Part shown: in pieces, positions 35,701-44,587 of the stretch
Position numbering within the stretch: position 1 is the first letter of the stretch
Layout: each line of letters opens with the position of its first letter
From: Dehalococcoidia bacterium
Lineage (GTDB): Bacteria; Chloroflexota; Dehalococcoidia; GIF9; UBA5629
Length of the DNA: 64,000 nucleotides
Direction of reading: 5' to 3'
Assembly: GCA_041653995.1 (NCBI GenBank)
Contig: JBAZEK010000004.1
Coordinates: forward strand, 62,001 to 126,000
Notes under the pieces: generated by a model
Told to the model about the DNA's origin: nothing
Seen by the model: the letters and a program-made list of their open reading frames with translations, nothing else
The model's database searches: none
Position numbers and translations under genes: made by a program

Positions 35701-36360
35701 ATGGCGCACTGGGAACATCGCAGTGAGAACAACTGGGCAAAATTCAGATTTAACCAGCCTTATCAGCCGGGTTTGAGCCGCCTGAGGGACGAGGTGCTGG
35801 AGAAGACGGACTACGATCCGGCAGTGCTCTGGCAATGGGGGACAATGCAGGCCATGTCCGTTGTCCGCATACTGAAAGACTGCGAAAAAGAGTTCGGAGA
35901 GCAGGGGCAACAACTGGTAAACGGGGCTCTGCGCAGAGTCGGCCACGAAGTGGGGGAGCAGCTTTTCACCGGGCTGAGTAAACCGCAGGGCTTGAGTGAA
36001 GCAGAGCTGGTCAGCTTCTTTGCTACGGTCGTCAATCGCATAGTATATGCATCGCTGGAAGAGCCGCGTATCGACGCCGACGACAGGATCAGCTTCGACA
36101 TCATCTGGTGCCCGCACCAGGACCATTATTCCGCCTTCGACTGCCGTGTCCAGCGTTATCTGGTACAGGGCATGCTGGATGCGTTCTTTGAGACCGGCTG
36201 GATCAGCGGTGATTGGCAGGTCAAGTTCACATGCACCATACCTGCAGGCGCTAAAGTTTGTACATTTATACTGTGGAAGGCCGGCGGCCTGGAGAAAGCT
36301 GAGTGGGAACTATATACCAGGAAACTGGAGCAGCGGGCGCTAAAAGAGTCTCAGCAATGA
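35701..36360 (+). CDS. Uncharacterised 219-residue protein
   Basis: A soluble protein with GGAG eight bases before the ATG. The N-terminal half is helical, with a long segment QGQQLVNGALRRVGHEVGEQL. The second half has a compact IIWCPHQDHYSAFDCRV motif with two cysteines and a His-Gln-Asp-His group, then KFTCTIPAGAKVCTFILW with two more cysteines. The pattern resembles the L-2-amino-thiazoline-4-carboxylic acid hydrolase-like or V4R-like families only loosely. A metal-binding or small-ligand role is possible but not shown. Confidence 0.7.
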   Translation: MAHWEHRSENNWAKFRFNQPYQPGLSRLRDEVLEKTDYDPAVLWQWGTMQAMSVVRILKDCEKEFGEQGQQLVNGALRRVGHEVGEQLFTGLSKPQGLSEAELVSFFATVVNRIVYASLEEPRIDADDRISFDIIWCPHQDHYSAFDCRVQRYLVQGMLDAFFETGWISGDWQVKFTCTIPAGAKVCTFILWKAGGLEKAEWELYTRKLEQRALKESQQ

Positions 36361-36435
36361 CAAGAGAACACCACAGGCCGACCGGACGAGCAAACTGCGT
36401 TTGAGAAGCACAACTCGTCAAATCAACTGCTCGCC

Positions 36436-37590
36436 CTACTGAACTTTGAAGGGGATTAATAATCGTTCTTCGCCGTTGAACACAAGCCTCGCCGAGTAAT
36501 CACCTTTAATCAGCTCCCCCTTGCTTGTGGTCAGCCTTGCTACAACCTCCACTGTGCCGACAAAGGTATTCTCGTCTTCAGCAATCTGGTAGTCATCGAC
36601 ACCGGCTTCATCGCTGCTGATAATAATCCACTGAACAGTCACCCGGGTACCCGGGGGGGCATTATAGATCCTGGCCCTGAAGAGGATCTCGGGAGTATCC
36701 GCCGAAAAACGGGATGATACATTGACCTCTTTCTGCTCCTTGTCTGTAAATGCATATACGTTCGCTTCACCGATGTATAGCGCAGGCAGCAGGCCGGCTT
36801 CAACCACGCTGAACGGCAGCTTTAATTGTTCGATATCGCCCACGTAGAACCTCAGGCTGTAGCTCCCCATAGGAAAGGATGTGCCCTGCCTGGGCGATAT
36901 GGAAAAGATTAAAAATTCACGTCCCTCGACTTTTAGGGATGATTCAGCTATCTTCTGCTCGCGGTCGCCACCCAGCTCGCCACCCTCATAAATCCAGCGG
37001 GCGCTAACCTGGTCATTGAAATCAGCTCCGCTGACTTTGACGATGCCATATATGACCGGGCTGTCTTCAGGGAAAACGCTGACATTGTTTAAAGGCTTTC
37101 CATTGAGCACGTCTATAACGGTCGACATGGCGCCGCTTTCAAGCTTCACAGACGGTGCAGCCGGTTCACCCTGGATAACGAACGGCACCGACTGCATCAG
37201 CTTATCATCATAGAAAAGGCTGACGCTGTAATCGCCGCGGGGCAATAAAGCGTCCGAGCGTGCAAAGGCAACTACTATATAAGGAGCATCCGCTGCAGCC
37301 TTCTGGCTGCCGATGAGCATATCCTTGAAATCAGCCTCGTCGCTCTTGACAAGGTACCAGTCCGCCCTGATTGCAGACTCCGCCGACTGCGTATTCAGCT
37401 TTATCGAGCAATAGATGGTCTTCACATCCGGCGTAAAATTGTCGGATACCATCAGCGGCTCACCGGTTTTGGATACTGCGCTACAAAGCACTGCCCGCTC
37501 GACGGCAGGCTGGCCGACGCAGCCTGTGAGAAGGGGCAGTGCAATTGTTATCGCCATCAATATATAGATATGTAACCTATTTATTTTCAC
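36436..37590 (-). CDS. Lipoprotein of unknown function
   Basis: A protein of about 384 residues with a signal peptide ending in the lipobox LLTGC (Cys24 from the GTG start used here). The rest appears to be repeated beta-sandwich segments, each ending in a phrase like YSVSLFYDDKLMQSVPFVIQ, YSLRFYVGDIEQLKLPFSVV or YSARLVFNGEERLLIPFKVQ, so there are about three related domains. The GTG at 37590 has AAGGAG upstream and gives a normal signal peptide. An ATG at 37620 overlaps the stop of the upstream dUTPase-like gene as ATGA and would add ten residues. Function is unknown; extracellular structure or binding is likely. Confidence 0.78.
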   Translation of the reverse strand: MKINRLHIYILMAITIALPLLTGCVGQPAVERAVLCSAVSKTGEPLMVSDNFTPDVKTIYCSIKLNTQSAESAIRADWYLVKSDEADFKDMLIGSQKAAADAPYIVVAFARSDALLPRGDYSVSLFYDDKLMQSVPFVIQGEPAAPSVKLESGAMSTVIDVLNGKPLNNVSVFPEDSPVIYGIVKVSGADFNDQVSARWIYEGGELGGDREQKIAESSLKVEGREFLIFSISPRQGTSFPMGSYSLRFYVGDIEQLKLPFSVVEAGLLPALYIGEANVYAFTDKEQKEVNVSSRFSADTPEILFRARIYNAPPGTRVTVQWIIISSDEAGVDDYQIAEDENTFVGTVEVVARLTTSKGELIKGDYSARLVFNGEERLLIPFKVQ

Positions 37591-37616
37591 TTCAGCAGGC
37601 TCTCCTTGATTAAATA

Positions 37617-38141
37617 TCATAGATTTTCATTCTGGTACTTTCCACTGTACCCCCTGTCCACTCCGGCCGAGGTATAAAAGAAAACGAGTTGCATAACGCG
37701 CGCATTCTTGTGCAATTTGAAGCCATCGGGATTATAGACCACTAATAATGACTGCGAACGTCCGCTGTAGCCTGCGTCCCAGACAGCGCTGTGAATGCTG
37801 ACACCGCAGCGATTGAGGCTGGAGCGCGGCCTTCCCAGGGCCATGACATTATCCGGCAGCGTTATCACCTCATTGAAAGTGATCAGATAGGGGCCGGGCA
37901 GCAGTTCCAGCCCTCCGTCGACGCCGAATTCCAATCGTGTAAGAGTGGACAGCTCCCGTCCCCGGTTGCCGGCAGCAATTTTTCCGCGCGATGAGAAATA
38001 GGCGACGTCCCTCACGGTCAGGTCTACGCCGTTGGGCTGAATCTGCTCATCCAGGTCGACGGCTTCAGCAATGAGGGGAGGCTTTTTACCCTGCATTAGC
38101 AGTATGTCCTGTCTGGTCAGGACGCCCTGTTGTTTCATCAT
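37617..38141 (-). CDS. dUTPase/dCTP deaminase-family protein
   Basis: A 174-residue trimeric nucleotide hydrolase fold. QIQPNGVDLTV opens the barrel; LGRPRSSLNRCGVSIHSAVWDAGYSGRSQ is the phosphate and uracil-binding region, with Asp in WDAGYSG in the position of the dUTPase catalytic base. In true dCTP deaminases a Glu follows in a LEFYN-type strand; here that strand reads LLVVYN, so the deaminase glutamate seems to be missing. The protein is therefore more likely a dUTPase (dUTP to dUMP and pyrophosphate) than a dCTP deaminase. A C-terminal GYSGKYQNE tail matches the family's closing arm. Confidence 0.85.
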   Translation of the reverse strand: MMKQQGVLTRQDILLMQGKKPPLIAEAVDLDEQIQPNGVDLTVRDVAYFSSRGKIAAGNRGRELSTLTRLEFGVDGGLELLPGPYLITFNEVITLPDNVMALGRPRSSLNRCGVSIHSAVWDAGYSGRSQSLLVVYNPDGFKLHKNARVMQLVFFYTSAGVDRGYSGKYQNENL

Positions 38142-38175
38142 CCCGTATTTATTCCAGCCCTGTACAAATGATGTT

Positions 38176-38204
38176 ATTATAATACGGATTCCGGGGAAAG
38201 TCAG
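38176..38204 (-). promoter_or_regulatory. Promoter for the dUTPase-like gene
   Basis: Minus-strand CTGACT (38204-38199), 17-base spacer, TATAAT (38181-38176). The -10 sits in the palindrome ATTATAAT, so a TATAAT also reads on the plus strand (38178-38183) toward the DUF6125 gene. Confidence 0.45.
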
Positions 38205-38233
38205 AAATACAACGTCCGTATGAGGAGCGTCCC

Positions 38234-38971
38234 ATGGGAGAGATGAAAGGAATTGAGCGAATGGATAATCCCGCCCTGAGCAGGCTCGCTGTCGATCTGT
38301 TAAGACGCAGCCTGTTGCATTACGGGATATGGTTCAACGAGGTCGATCACCAGCTGGGCCTGGAAAAGGCCCTGCAGATAGAAGACGAGGTCTTCGCCAA
38401 ACTTTGTCCACTGATTATTAAACGCCTGTCGGGCGTACTGGGATTTGCTTTAGACGACGGCCTGCCGCGGTCGCTGTCCGGGCTGCCGAGAGAAAAAATA
38501 ATCTCTCTGATCGATGCTATCTCTGCCAACTGGCTGGCCGGTGACGGCCTGTGGTTCCAGGCCGTTGAGTCCCGGCAGGAGATGTACACAGCCAAGCGCT
38601 GCAACGATACCTGCTGGATAAAATTCTCACCCTTCGAAGCCGTACGCATCAAAGCCATGCTCGAACTTCCGGACAAAGGCGGCCTGGACGCCCTGGAAGC
38701 AGCTTTGGGCTTACGACTTTACTCGAGAATCAACACTCAGACCACAGAAAGACAGGGCAATAGCCTGGTCTTTAAAATGGTCAAATGCAGGGTGCAGGAC
38801 GCACGCAGGCGCAAGGGGCTTGATGACTATCCCTGTAAATCGGCCGGCGTTGTGGAATACAGCAGCTTTGCGCAGGCTATAGATCCGCGTATCAAGACCG
38901 AATGCATCGCCTGTCCTCCCGATGACCTTCCCGGCGGCTGGTTCTGCGCCTGGAAGTTTTCCATAGCATGA
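38234..38971 (+). CDS. DUF6125 family protein
   Basis: A 245-residue protein with all the marks of DUF6125: a helical first half (GIWFNEVDHQLGLEKAL), then a cysteine-rich second half with CRVQDARRRKGLDDYPCK, EYSSFAQAIDPRIKTECIACPPD and a final WFCAWKF. The five conserved cysteines look like a metal or Fe-S site. The family's role is not established. A GAGGAG site precedes the ATG. Its stop overlaps the start of the next gene as ATGA, so it is translated together with an HI0933-like flavoprotein. Confidence 0.85.
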   Translation: MGEMKGIERMDNPALSRLAVDLLRRSLLHYGIWFNEVDHQLGLEKALQIEDEVFAKLCPLIIKRLSGVLGFALDDGLPRSLSGLPREKIISLIDAISANWLAGDGLWFQAVESRQEMYTAKRCNDTCWIKFSPFEAVRIKAMLELPDKGGLDALEAALGLRLYSRINTQTTERQGNSLVFKMVKCRVQDARRRKGLDDYPCKSAGVVEYSSFAQAIDPRIKTECIACPPDDLPGGWFCAWKFSIA

Positions 38972-40287
38972 GCATCAAGAAGGTTCTGGTTATCGGGGGT
39001 GGCGCCGGAGGCATGCTTGCCGCCGGCCGAGCGGCTGAACTGGGCGCTGAAGTAACTCTGCTGGAGAAGATGGAACGCCCGGGCAAAAAGGTCCTTCTCA
39101 GCGGCAACGGACGCTGCAACCTCAGCAATACCCGGGATATCGGCGAATTCATAGCGATGTTCGGCCCCAATGGCAGATTTCTCTATCACGCTTTCCATCA
39201 TTTTTTCCGGGACGATCTTCTCAAGCTGCTGGCCGGTTCCGGAATCGCAACGCAGGCTGAGCCGGATGGACGCATCTTCCCTGTCTCAGGAAAATCAACC
39301 GATGTGGTTAAAGCGCTGCAAAAATATATGTCCGGCCGCGGTGTTGAGATACTTACCGGTGTTAAAGTGACCGCGATCGAGATTGCTGATAATTCAGCCG
39401 TGCTGGTGAAAACCGCTGCGGCGGATTATTTAGCCGATGCGGTTGTGCTGGCCACGGGAGGAGCTTCATATCCACAGACCGGCTCAACGGGCGACGGCTA
39501 TCGCATGGCTGCGCAGCTGGGCCACAGTATGGTGCGTCTGCGGCCGGCCCTCGTCCCGCTGGTGGTGAAGGAACGGCAGGCCGCGGCGGGCCTGCAGGGC
39601 ATCAGCCTGAGCGATGTGCGGCTTACTTGCTTCACCTGCCTGGCGGAAGACGTCGATGTTGCGGCCACACCACGGGCTGACAGGGGACGTGGCCTCGGCA
39701 CAGGCAAATCCCGACCCCCGATGCTGGAGAGCCGCAGGGGCGGCATTGTTTTTACGCAGGACGGCCTCAGCGGACCGGCAGCCCTGCTCATGAGCCTGGC
39801 CGTGGCCGATGCGCTGGAGTCGGGGCCGGTAAGCCTGACTATTGACCTGCAACCGGGCAAGACCTTATCACAGCTATCCGAGGATCTGAAGACTATTATC
39901 CGTGCACATGGCAGCAGACAGCTCAAAAGTATATTGAATGAACTACTCCCGGAGCGTATTACGCTGGACGTCCTGATGAAAGCCTGCGTATCGGCGGATA
40001 CCGGCGCCAGCCAGGTGACGTCAATACAGAGGCAGGCTATTACACGCGCATTGAAAGGGCTTGCTTTCAATGTGGAAGGCGTCCGTCCGCTGGCGGAAGC
40101 CATGGTGACTGCGGGAGGCGTTTCCCTGGACGAAGTCGATCCCCGCACCATGCAATCAAAAATTGTACGCGGCCTCTATTTCTGCGGCGAGGTGCTCGAT
40201 TTGGATGCCGACACAGGCGGATTTAATCTGCAGGCAGCCTTCTCAACAGGGTATCTGGCGGGGGGATGCGCCGCACGTGCGCGCTGA
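38968..40287 (+). CDS. HI0933/YhiN-like FAD-dependent oxidoreductase
   Basis: A 439-residue flavoprotein. The FAD-binding loop GGGAGGMLAAGRAAELG is near residue 10, followed by the family signature GKKVLLSGNGRCNLSN. VLATGGASYPQTGSTGDGY is the second nucleotide motif, and the C-terminus has YFCGEVLDLDADTGGFNLQAAFSTGYLAG, characteristic of the HI0933 (aminoacetone oxidase-like, BaiN) family. Known members reduce double bonds of bile-acid intermediates or have unknown roles. It is coupled to the DUF6125 gene by a four-base overlap, which suggests a shared redox task. Confidence 0.93.
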   Translation: MSIKKVLVIGGGAGGMLAAGRAAELGAEVTLLEKMERPGKKVLLSGNGRCNLSNTRDIGEFIAMFGPNGRFLYHAFHHFFRDDLLKLLAGSGIATQAEPDGRIFPVSGKSTDVVKALQKYMSGRGVEILTGVKVTAIEIADNSAVLVKTAAADYLADAVVLATGGASYPQTGSTGDGYRMAAQLGHSMVRLRPALVPLVVKERQAAAGLQGISLSDVRLTCFTCLAEDVDVAATPRADRGRGLGTGKSRPPMLESRRGGIVFTQDGLSGPAALLMSLAVADALESGPVSLTIDLQPGKTLSQLSEDLKTIIRAHGSRQLKSILNELLPERITLDVLMKACVSADTGASQVTSIQRQAITRALKGLAFNVEGVRPLAEAMVTAGGVSLDEVDPRTMQSKIVRGLYFCGEVLDLDADTGGFNLQAAFSTGYLAGGCAARAR

Positions 40288-40289
40288 CG

Positions 40290-40871
40290 TCAGACCGGCA
40301 GTGTGACGCCGAACCTCTTCAGCACTACAGCCAGCTCGCACAGCGGCAGGCCTATCACGTTACTGTAATCACCCTCGATCTTCTCCACCAGTAATGCCCC
40401 CAGCCCCTGTATAGCATAGGCGCCCGCCTTGTCCAGCGGTTCGCCGGTCCGCACATATCTGTCGATCTCCGATTTATTCAGCTTCCTGAAATACACCTTC
40501 GTTTCCACCGTCCGCGATACAGCCCTGCCGGTGGCGGAATCGACTACGGTGAAACCCGTGATCACGCTGTGACACGTGCCGCTCATCTCTGCCAGCATTT
40601 TACGCGCATGAGGGGCATCGAGCGGCTTGCCCAGTATCCTGCCCTCAAGCACACCGATCGTGTCGGCTGCTATTATAATGGAGTCCGCGTGGCGCAACGC
40701 CGCCGCCCGTGCTTTGTGCAGAGAAAGCGTTTTGGCCAGCTCCGCGGGTTTTGATCCGGCAGGTTGAGCCTCATGAATCTCAGACGTATCCACAGTGAAT
40801 GTAAGCCCGATATTTTCAAGCAGTTCCCTGCGTCGCGGCGAAGATGACGCAAGAACAATGGTCTTTGCCAT
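40290..40871 (-). CDS. maf: Maf-type nucleoside triphosphate pyrophosphatase
   Basis: A 193-residue house-cleaning pyrophosphatase that hydrolyses non-canonical or modified NTPs. Family motifs: LASSSPRRRELL at the start, IIAADTIGVLEGRILGKP with the catalytic Asp, MLAEMSGTCHSVITGF, and the C-terminal DKAGAYAIQGLGALLVEKIEGDYSNVIGLPL. The usual length is kept. It converges with the flavoprotein gene two bases away. No strong ribosome site is visible. Confidence 0.95.
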   Translation of the reverse strand: MAKTIVLASSSPRRRELLENIGLTFTVDTSEIHEAQPAGSKPAELAKTLSLHKARAAALRHADSIIIAADTIGVLEGRILGKPLDAPHARKMLAEMSGTCHSVITGFTVVDSATGRAVSRTVETKVYFRKLNKSEIDRYVRTGEPLDKAGAYAIQGLGALLVEKIEGDYSNVIGLPLCELAVVLKRFGVTLPV

Positions 40872-40953
40872 ACCGACAATTTAGAGGAAGGCCCGGGGAC
40901 TGTCAACCCATTCAAACCGGTCTGCGCATCTGTTTTATATCCAGATTGGTAAG

Positions 40954-40962
40954 TGTTATACT
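40954..40962 (+). promoter_or_regulatory. Extended -10 promoter for the ACD alpha-like gene
   Basis: TGTTATACT (TGnTATAnT) upstream of ATG 40997, leader about 28 bases; no good -35 and no ribosome site. Confidence 0.4.
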
Positions 40963-40996
40963 TTGCTGTTCCCATTAAATATGGACTATCGACCTC

Positions 40997-42415
40997 ATGA
41001 CCGGCCTACATGAACAGCTCGAATCAATCTTCCACCCAAAAAGCGTAGCTTTCGTGGGTATCAGCACCAGCAATCCTTTTCACTGGACAAGGACCTTCTG
41101 GGATTCACTGCGCGAGTTTCAATTCGAGGGGCCGCTGTATCCCGTCAACCCGCACGGCGGCGAGCTCGATGGTTACAAGGTCTATACTTCGCTGGAAGAG
41201 GTGCCGGGAGAGGTCGACTATGTTATCAGCACGGTCAATGCGAAGGTCGCCCCCGCGATTGTACAGAGCTGTGCCCGCAAAGGCGTGAAGGCCATACACT
41301 TCTGCACCGCCGGATTCGACGAGACGGGAGAGGTGGGGTCCGAGGGTCTGCAGCAAAAGCTGGCGCAGCTTTCGCGCGAGACCGGTGTGCGTATCATCGG
41401 CCCCAACTGCATGGGCATCTATTGCCCGGAATCACGCTTATCGTACGATACAGGCTTTGAAAAAGAGGCCGGAAACGTAGGATTGATCAGCCAGAGCGGA
41501 GGCAACTCAATCTACGTTGCCAGGGAGGCCGGCTGGCGGGGGATCAGGTTCAGCAAAGTAATCAGCTTCGGGAACGCCTGCGACCTCAATGAATGCGACT
41601 TCCTAGAATATATGATCGACGATCCCAAGACCACGATAATCGCCGTCTACCTGGAAGGGGTAAAGGACGGACGGCGTCTTGCTCGCCTTCTCGGCCGGGC
41701 CTCGGGGCGCAAGCCCGTTATACTGCTTAAATCAGGTCTGGGCGAAGCCGGCGCCAGAGCAACATCCAGCCATACTGCTTCTCTGGCGGGTGATGACAAT
41801 ATCTGGGATGCGCTCTGCCGCCAGTTCAACGTCATACGAACTTCCACCGCCGAGGAAATGGTGGACGTGCTGGTCACGCTCACTTACATGCCTGACCCCG
41901 GCGGCAGAAATGCGCTGCTGATCGGCCTGGGCGGAGGCGCCAGCGTGTTACTTACAGACGATTTCGAGCGCCAGGGTTTGCGCCTGCCGCCGCTGCCGGA
42001 TCACGTGCAGCAAGAGCTCATGAGCTTCTCGCAACTGGCGGGGAATATGCTGCGTAATCCGGTAGACTACTCACAGGACATGCTGGAATCAAGCAACCTG
42101 ATCAGGGCCATACAGGTGCTCACGGCATGGGACGGCATCGATTTTTGCATGGGCTTCTTCCGTCCCAGCCAGCTTCCACCGCCGGCCTGGGAGATTGTAA
42201 TGACGTGGGGCGAGGCGCTTGTTAAAGCATATCTCGAATCGCGCAAACCGGTGGCATTCGTCTGCGACAGCGCGGTCATCCCCGAGCGGCATAGTAAGCT
42301 CTTCCCGGTCTTGCAGAGTTTTATCAATTCGAAGGTGGCGCTCTACTACACTTTCCCCGGCGCAGCACGTGCGATCAGCATGGTGGTTGAATACAACGAA
42401 CGCCGCCTCAAATAA
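40997..42415 (+). CDS. ADP-forming acyl-CoA synthetase alpha-subunit-like protein
   Basis: A 472-residue protein with a CoA-binding Rossmann domain (FHPKSVAFVGIS, PLYPVNPHGGELDGYKVYTSLEEVP) at about residues 10-140, and two succinyl-CoA-ligase-like flavodoxin domains after it (GNVGLISQSGGNSIY, KPVILLKSGLGEAGARATSSHTASLAG). The His in SSHTASLAG is the phosphohistidine of NDP-forming acyl-CoA synthetases, which make ATP from acyl-CoA, ADP and phosphate. The ATP-grasp beta subunit, which is needed for the reaction, is not fused and not adjacent, so it must be elsewhere or the protein has another role. A promoter lies 35 bases upstream. Confidence 0.9.
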   Translation: MTGLHEQLESIFHPKSVAFVGISTSNPFHWTRTFWDSLREFQFEGPLYPVNPHGGELDGYKVYTSLEEVPGEVDYVISTVNAKVAPAIVQSCARKGVKAIHFCTAGFDETGEVGSEGLQQKLAQLSRETGVRIIGPNCMGIYCPESRLSYDTGFEKEAGNVGLISQSGGNSIYVAREAGWRGIRFSKVISFGNACDLNECDFLEYMIDDPKTTIIAVYLEGVKDGRRLARLLGRASGRKPVILLKSGLGEAGARATSSHTASLAGDDNIWDALCRQFNVIRTSTAEEMVDVLVTLTYMPDPGGRNALLIGLGGGASVLLTDDFERQGLRLPPLPDHVQQELMSFSQLAGNMLRNPVDYSQDMLESSNLIRAIQVLTAWDGIDFCMGFFRPSQLPPPAWEIVMTWGEALVKAYLESRKPVAFVCDSAVIPERHSKLFPVLQSFINSKVALYYTFPGAARAISMVVEYNERRLK

Positions 42416-42430
42416 TCGCGCCGTTGTGTT

Positions 42431-44587
42431 ATGATAAATCCGATGCCAAGATTCAAACTGAAAATCACAGGTAAAATCCTTCTCATCCTGCTGGGGCTGT
42501 CCCTTCTTTCACTCACTTTTCTATCAGCTGTAGCCGTCAGCAATATGGCCAACATGGGCGGGTACGCGCTGGAGAGCAATGCCTCTTTAGGCGCCAGCGC
42601 CGTCAGCGACAGCACCGCCGCCCTTGAGAAACAGGCCAGGGAACAGCTCCTGACACTGGCTATAGATCAAGCGGTCATCAGCGACGCGCTCTTCGAGAAG
42701 GTGGAATCGGAAACAGCGCTGGTGGCCGGCTATACAGCCGATCTCTGGGAAAGGCCTGACGATTTCCCCGGCGGACGCATATATTTTCAGGATGAACAGC
42801 CGGATACCATCTACACCGCTTCAGTCAGCGCGCTGGCCCCGGGCGTTACGCCAGAAGCGGTGAGCACCGATCTCAGGCTGCTGTCCAACCTTAACAGCAT
42901 ATATATTCCTGTATTCCAGACCGACCACAACCTGTCACAGCTCTACGTGGGTACCGAATCCGGCATAACGCAGATATATCCCTGGACAACGGACATACCC
43001 GCAACTTTCGACGCGCGGCAGCGCGAGTGGTATTTACGAGCAAAGGAAAGCCGGGCGCGCGGCTGGACCAATACCGTGATTGATGCGGTCAGCGGCAAGC
43101 CGAAGGTTACCTGCTTCAGGCCGATATTCGATGAAAAGCGCAGGTTGATAGGCGTTGTCGGCGCAGACGTCACTACTGAGACTATTAACCAGAAGATTAT
43201 CGGCACCCAGGTCGGCAAGAACGGATATGCTTTTCTTATCGACAGCAAGGGCAATGTCATCGCGCATCCCCGTATGCAGGTATCCGGTGGGCAATGGGAT
43301 GAGGCCTTTGAAAACGGCAACCTGTTGAACGCAAAAGATCCGGAGTTGAAACGAATAGCTGCGGAGATGGTTGACGGCATGGCGGGGGTGGGCAGGTGCC
43401 AGCTGGACGGCAGCGACAAGTTCATAGCCTATGCCCCCATCTCAACTACCGGCTGGTCGATCGGCATCGCCATGCCGATAGATGAAATAGTCGCGCCGGT
43501 GCAATCGACCAGGGAACGCATCGATACCGCCACTGCCGACTTCTCGGATAAGATCAACCGGCAGATCCGGGAACTGCTGACCACCCTGATTATCGCGTCG
43601 GTTAGTATTATCGTAGCGGCAGCGGGAATAGCGTACCTGCTTGCCCGCCGTATAACGCGACCCATCATAGCCCTGGATCGGGGTGTTCAGGTCATAGGAC
43701 AGGGTGACCTCGACCACAGGCTGGTTGTCACGACCGGCGACGAGATCCAGGACCTGGCGGGGGCATTCAATAAAATGGCGGAGAACCTTAAGGTCTACAT
43801 CCGCGACCTGCAGGAGACGACCTCCGCCAAGGAGAGGATTGAGAGCGAACTGCGCGTTGCCACCGAAATCCAGACCAGCATGCTGCCGCGGCTGTTCCCG
43901 CCCTTCCCGGACCGCGAGGAGTTCGACCTCTATGCCACCATGCAGCCGGCCAGGGAGGTAGGTGGCGATTTCTACGACTTTTTCTTTATCAGTCCCACCA
44001 AACTGTGCCTGATCATCGGAGACGTATGCGGTAAAGGTATACCGGCGGCCCTGTTCATGGCCATCAGCAAAACCCTCTTGCGAACCGAAGCGCTGCACGA
44101 GCCTTCGCCCGACCGTGTGCTGTTCAATGTAAACAATACCCTCTATCCGGACAACGAGGCCTCCATGTTTTTCACCGGACTCTGCGCGGTGCTCGATACC
44201 GAAAGCGGCGAACTGACCATCGCTAACGGCGGCCATAATCCGCCGCTGTTGTGTCCGTCCGGCGGCGAATTCCAGTATATCAGCCTGCCCAAAGGACTGG
44301 TGGTGGGCGCTATGCCGGACACTAATTACGTATCAAACACCTATACTATGAGACCGCATGATACGCTGGTCATGTATACGGACGGCGTAACCGAAGCCAT
44401 GGACAGTCAGGGGCGGCTGTACTCCGAAGCTAAATTGTTAAGCTGTCTCAACGACCTGTGCGGAAGGAACGTAGTCGATATCATTCACGGTGTGAGGGCG
44501 GATATCGAGACTTTTGCCGGCGGCACGGAACAGTCGGACGATATCACAATGCTCGTCATTGAGTTCAATGGCACCGGAAAATCTTAA
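42431..44587 (+). CDS. Cache-HAMP-SpoIIE/PP2C sensor phosphatase (RsbU-like)
   Basis: A 718-residue membrane receptor. A membrane helix at about 12-34 leads to an extracellular dCache domain (to about 375; REWYLRAKESRARGWTNTVIDAVSGK, FLIDSKGNVIAHPRM), a second helix at about 385-405, a HAMP linker to about 460 (ARRITRPIIALDRGVQVIGQGDL), a coiled coil and a SpoIIE PP2C domain at about 490-715. The metal-binding acidic motifs are complete: EVGGDFYDFF, IGDVCGKGIPAALFMA, YTDGVTEAMD, and SDDITMLVI. It should dephosphorylate an anti-sigma-antagonist on sensing a small molecule. No anti-sigma partner is next to it. Its stop shares four bases (TTAA) with the converging SDR gene. Confidence 0.94.
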   Translation: MINPMPRFKLKITGKILLILLGLSLLSLTFLSAVAVSNMANMGGYALESNASLGASAVSDSTAALEKQAREQLLTLAIDQAVISDALFEKVESETALVAGYTADLWERPDDFPGGRIYFQDEQPDTIYTASVSALAPGVTPEAVSTDLRLLSNLNSIYIPVFQTDHNLSQLYVGTESGITQIYPWTTDIPATFDARQREWYLRAKESRARGWTNTVIDAVSGKPKVTCFRPIFDEKRRLIGVVGADVTTETINQKIIGTQVGKNGYAFLIDSKGNVIAHPRMQVSGGQWDEAFENGNLLNAKDPELKRIAAEMVDGMAGVGRCQLDGSDKFIAYAPISTTGWSIGIAMPIDEIVAPVQSTRERIDTATADFSDKINRQIRELLTTLIIASVSIIVAAAGIAYLLARRITRPIIALDRGVQVIGQGDLDHRLVVTTGDEIQDLAGAFNKMAENLKVYIRDLQETTSAKERIESELRVATEIQTSMLPRLFPPFPDREEFDLYATMQPAREVGGDFYDFFFISPTKLCLIIGDVCGKGIPAALFMAISKTLLRTEALHEPSPDRVLFNVNNTLYPDNEASMFFTGLCAVLDTESGELTIANGGHNPPLLCPSGGEFQYISLPKGLVVGAMPDTNYVSNTYTMRPHDTLVMYTDGVTEAMDSQGRLYSEAKLLSCLNDLCGRNVVDIIHGVRADIETFAGGTEQSDDITMLVIEFNGTGKS

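Noticed and set aside
43442..44236. 264-codon minus-strand reading frame
   Set aside because: Antisense to the SpoIIE phosphatase, which has complete motifs in the other strand.
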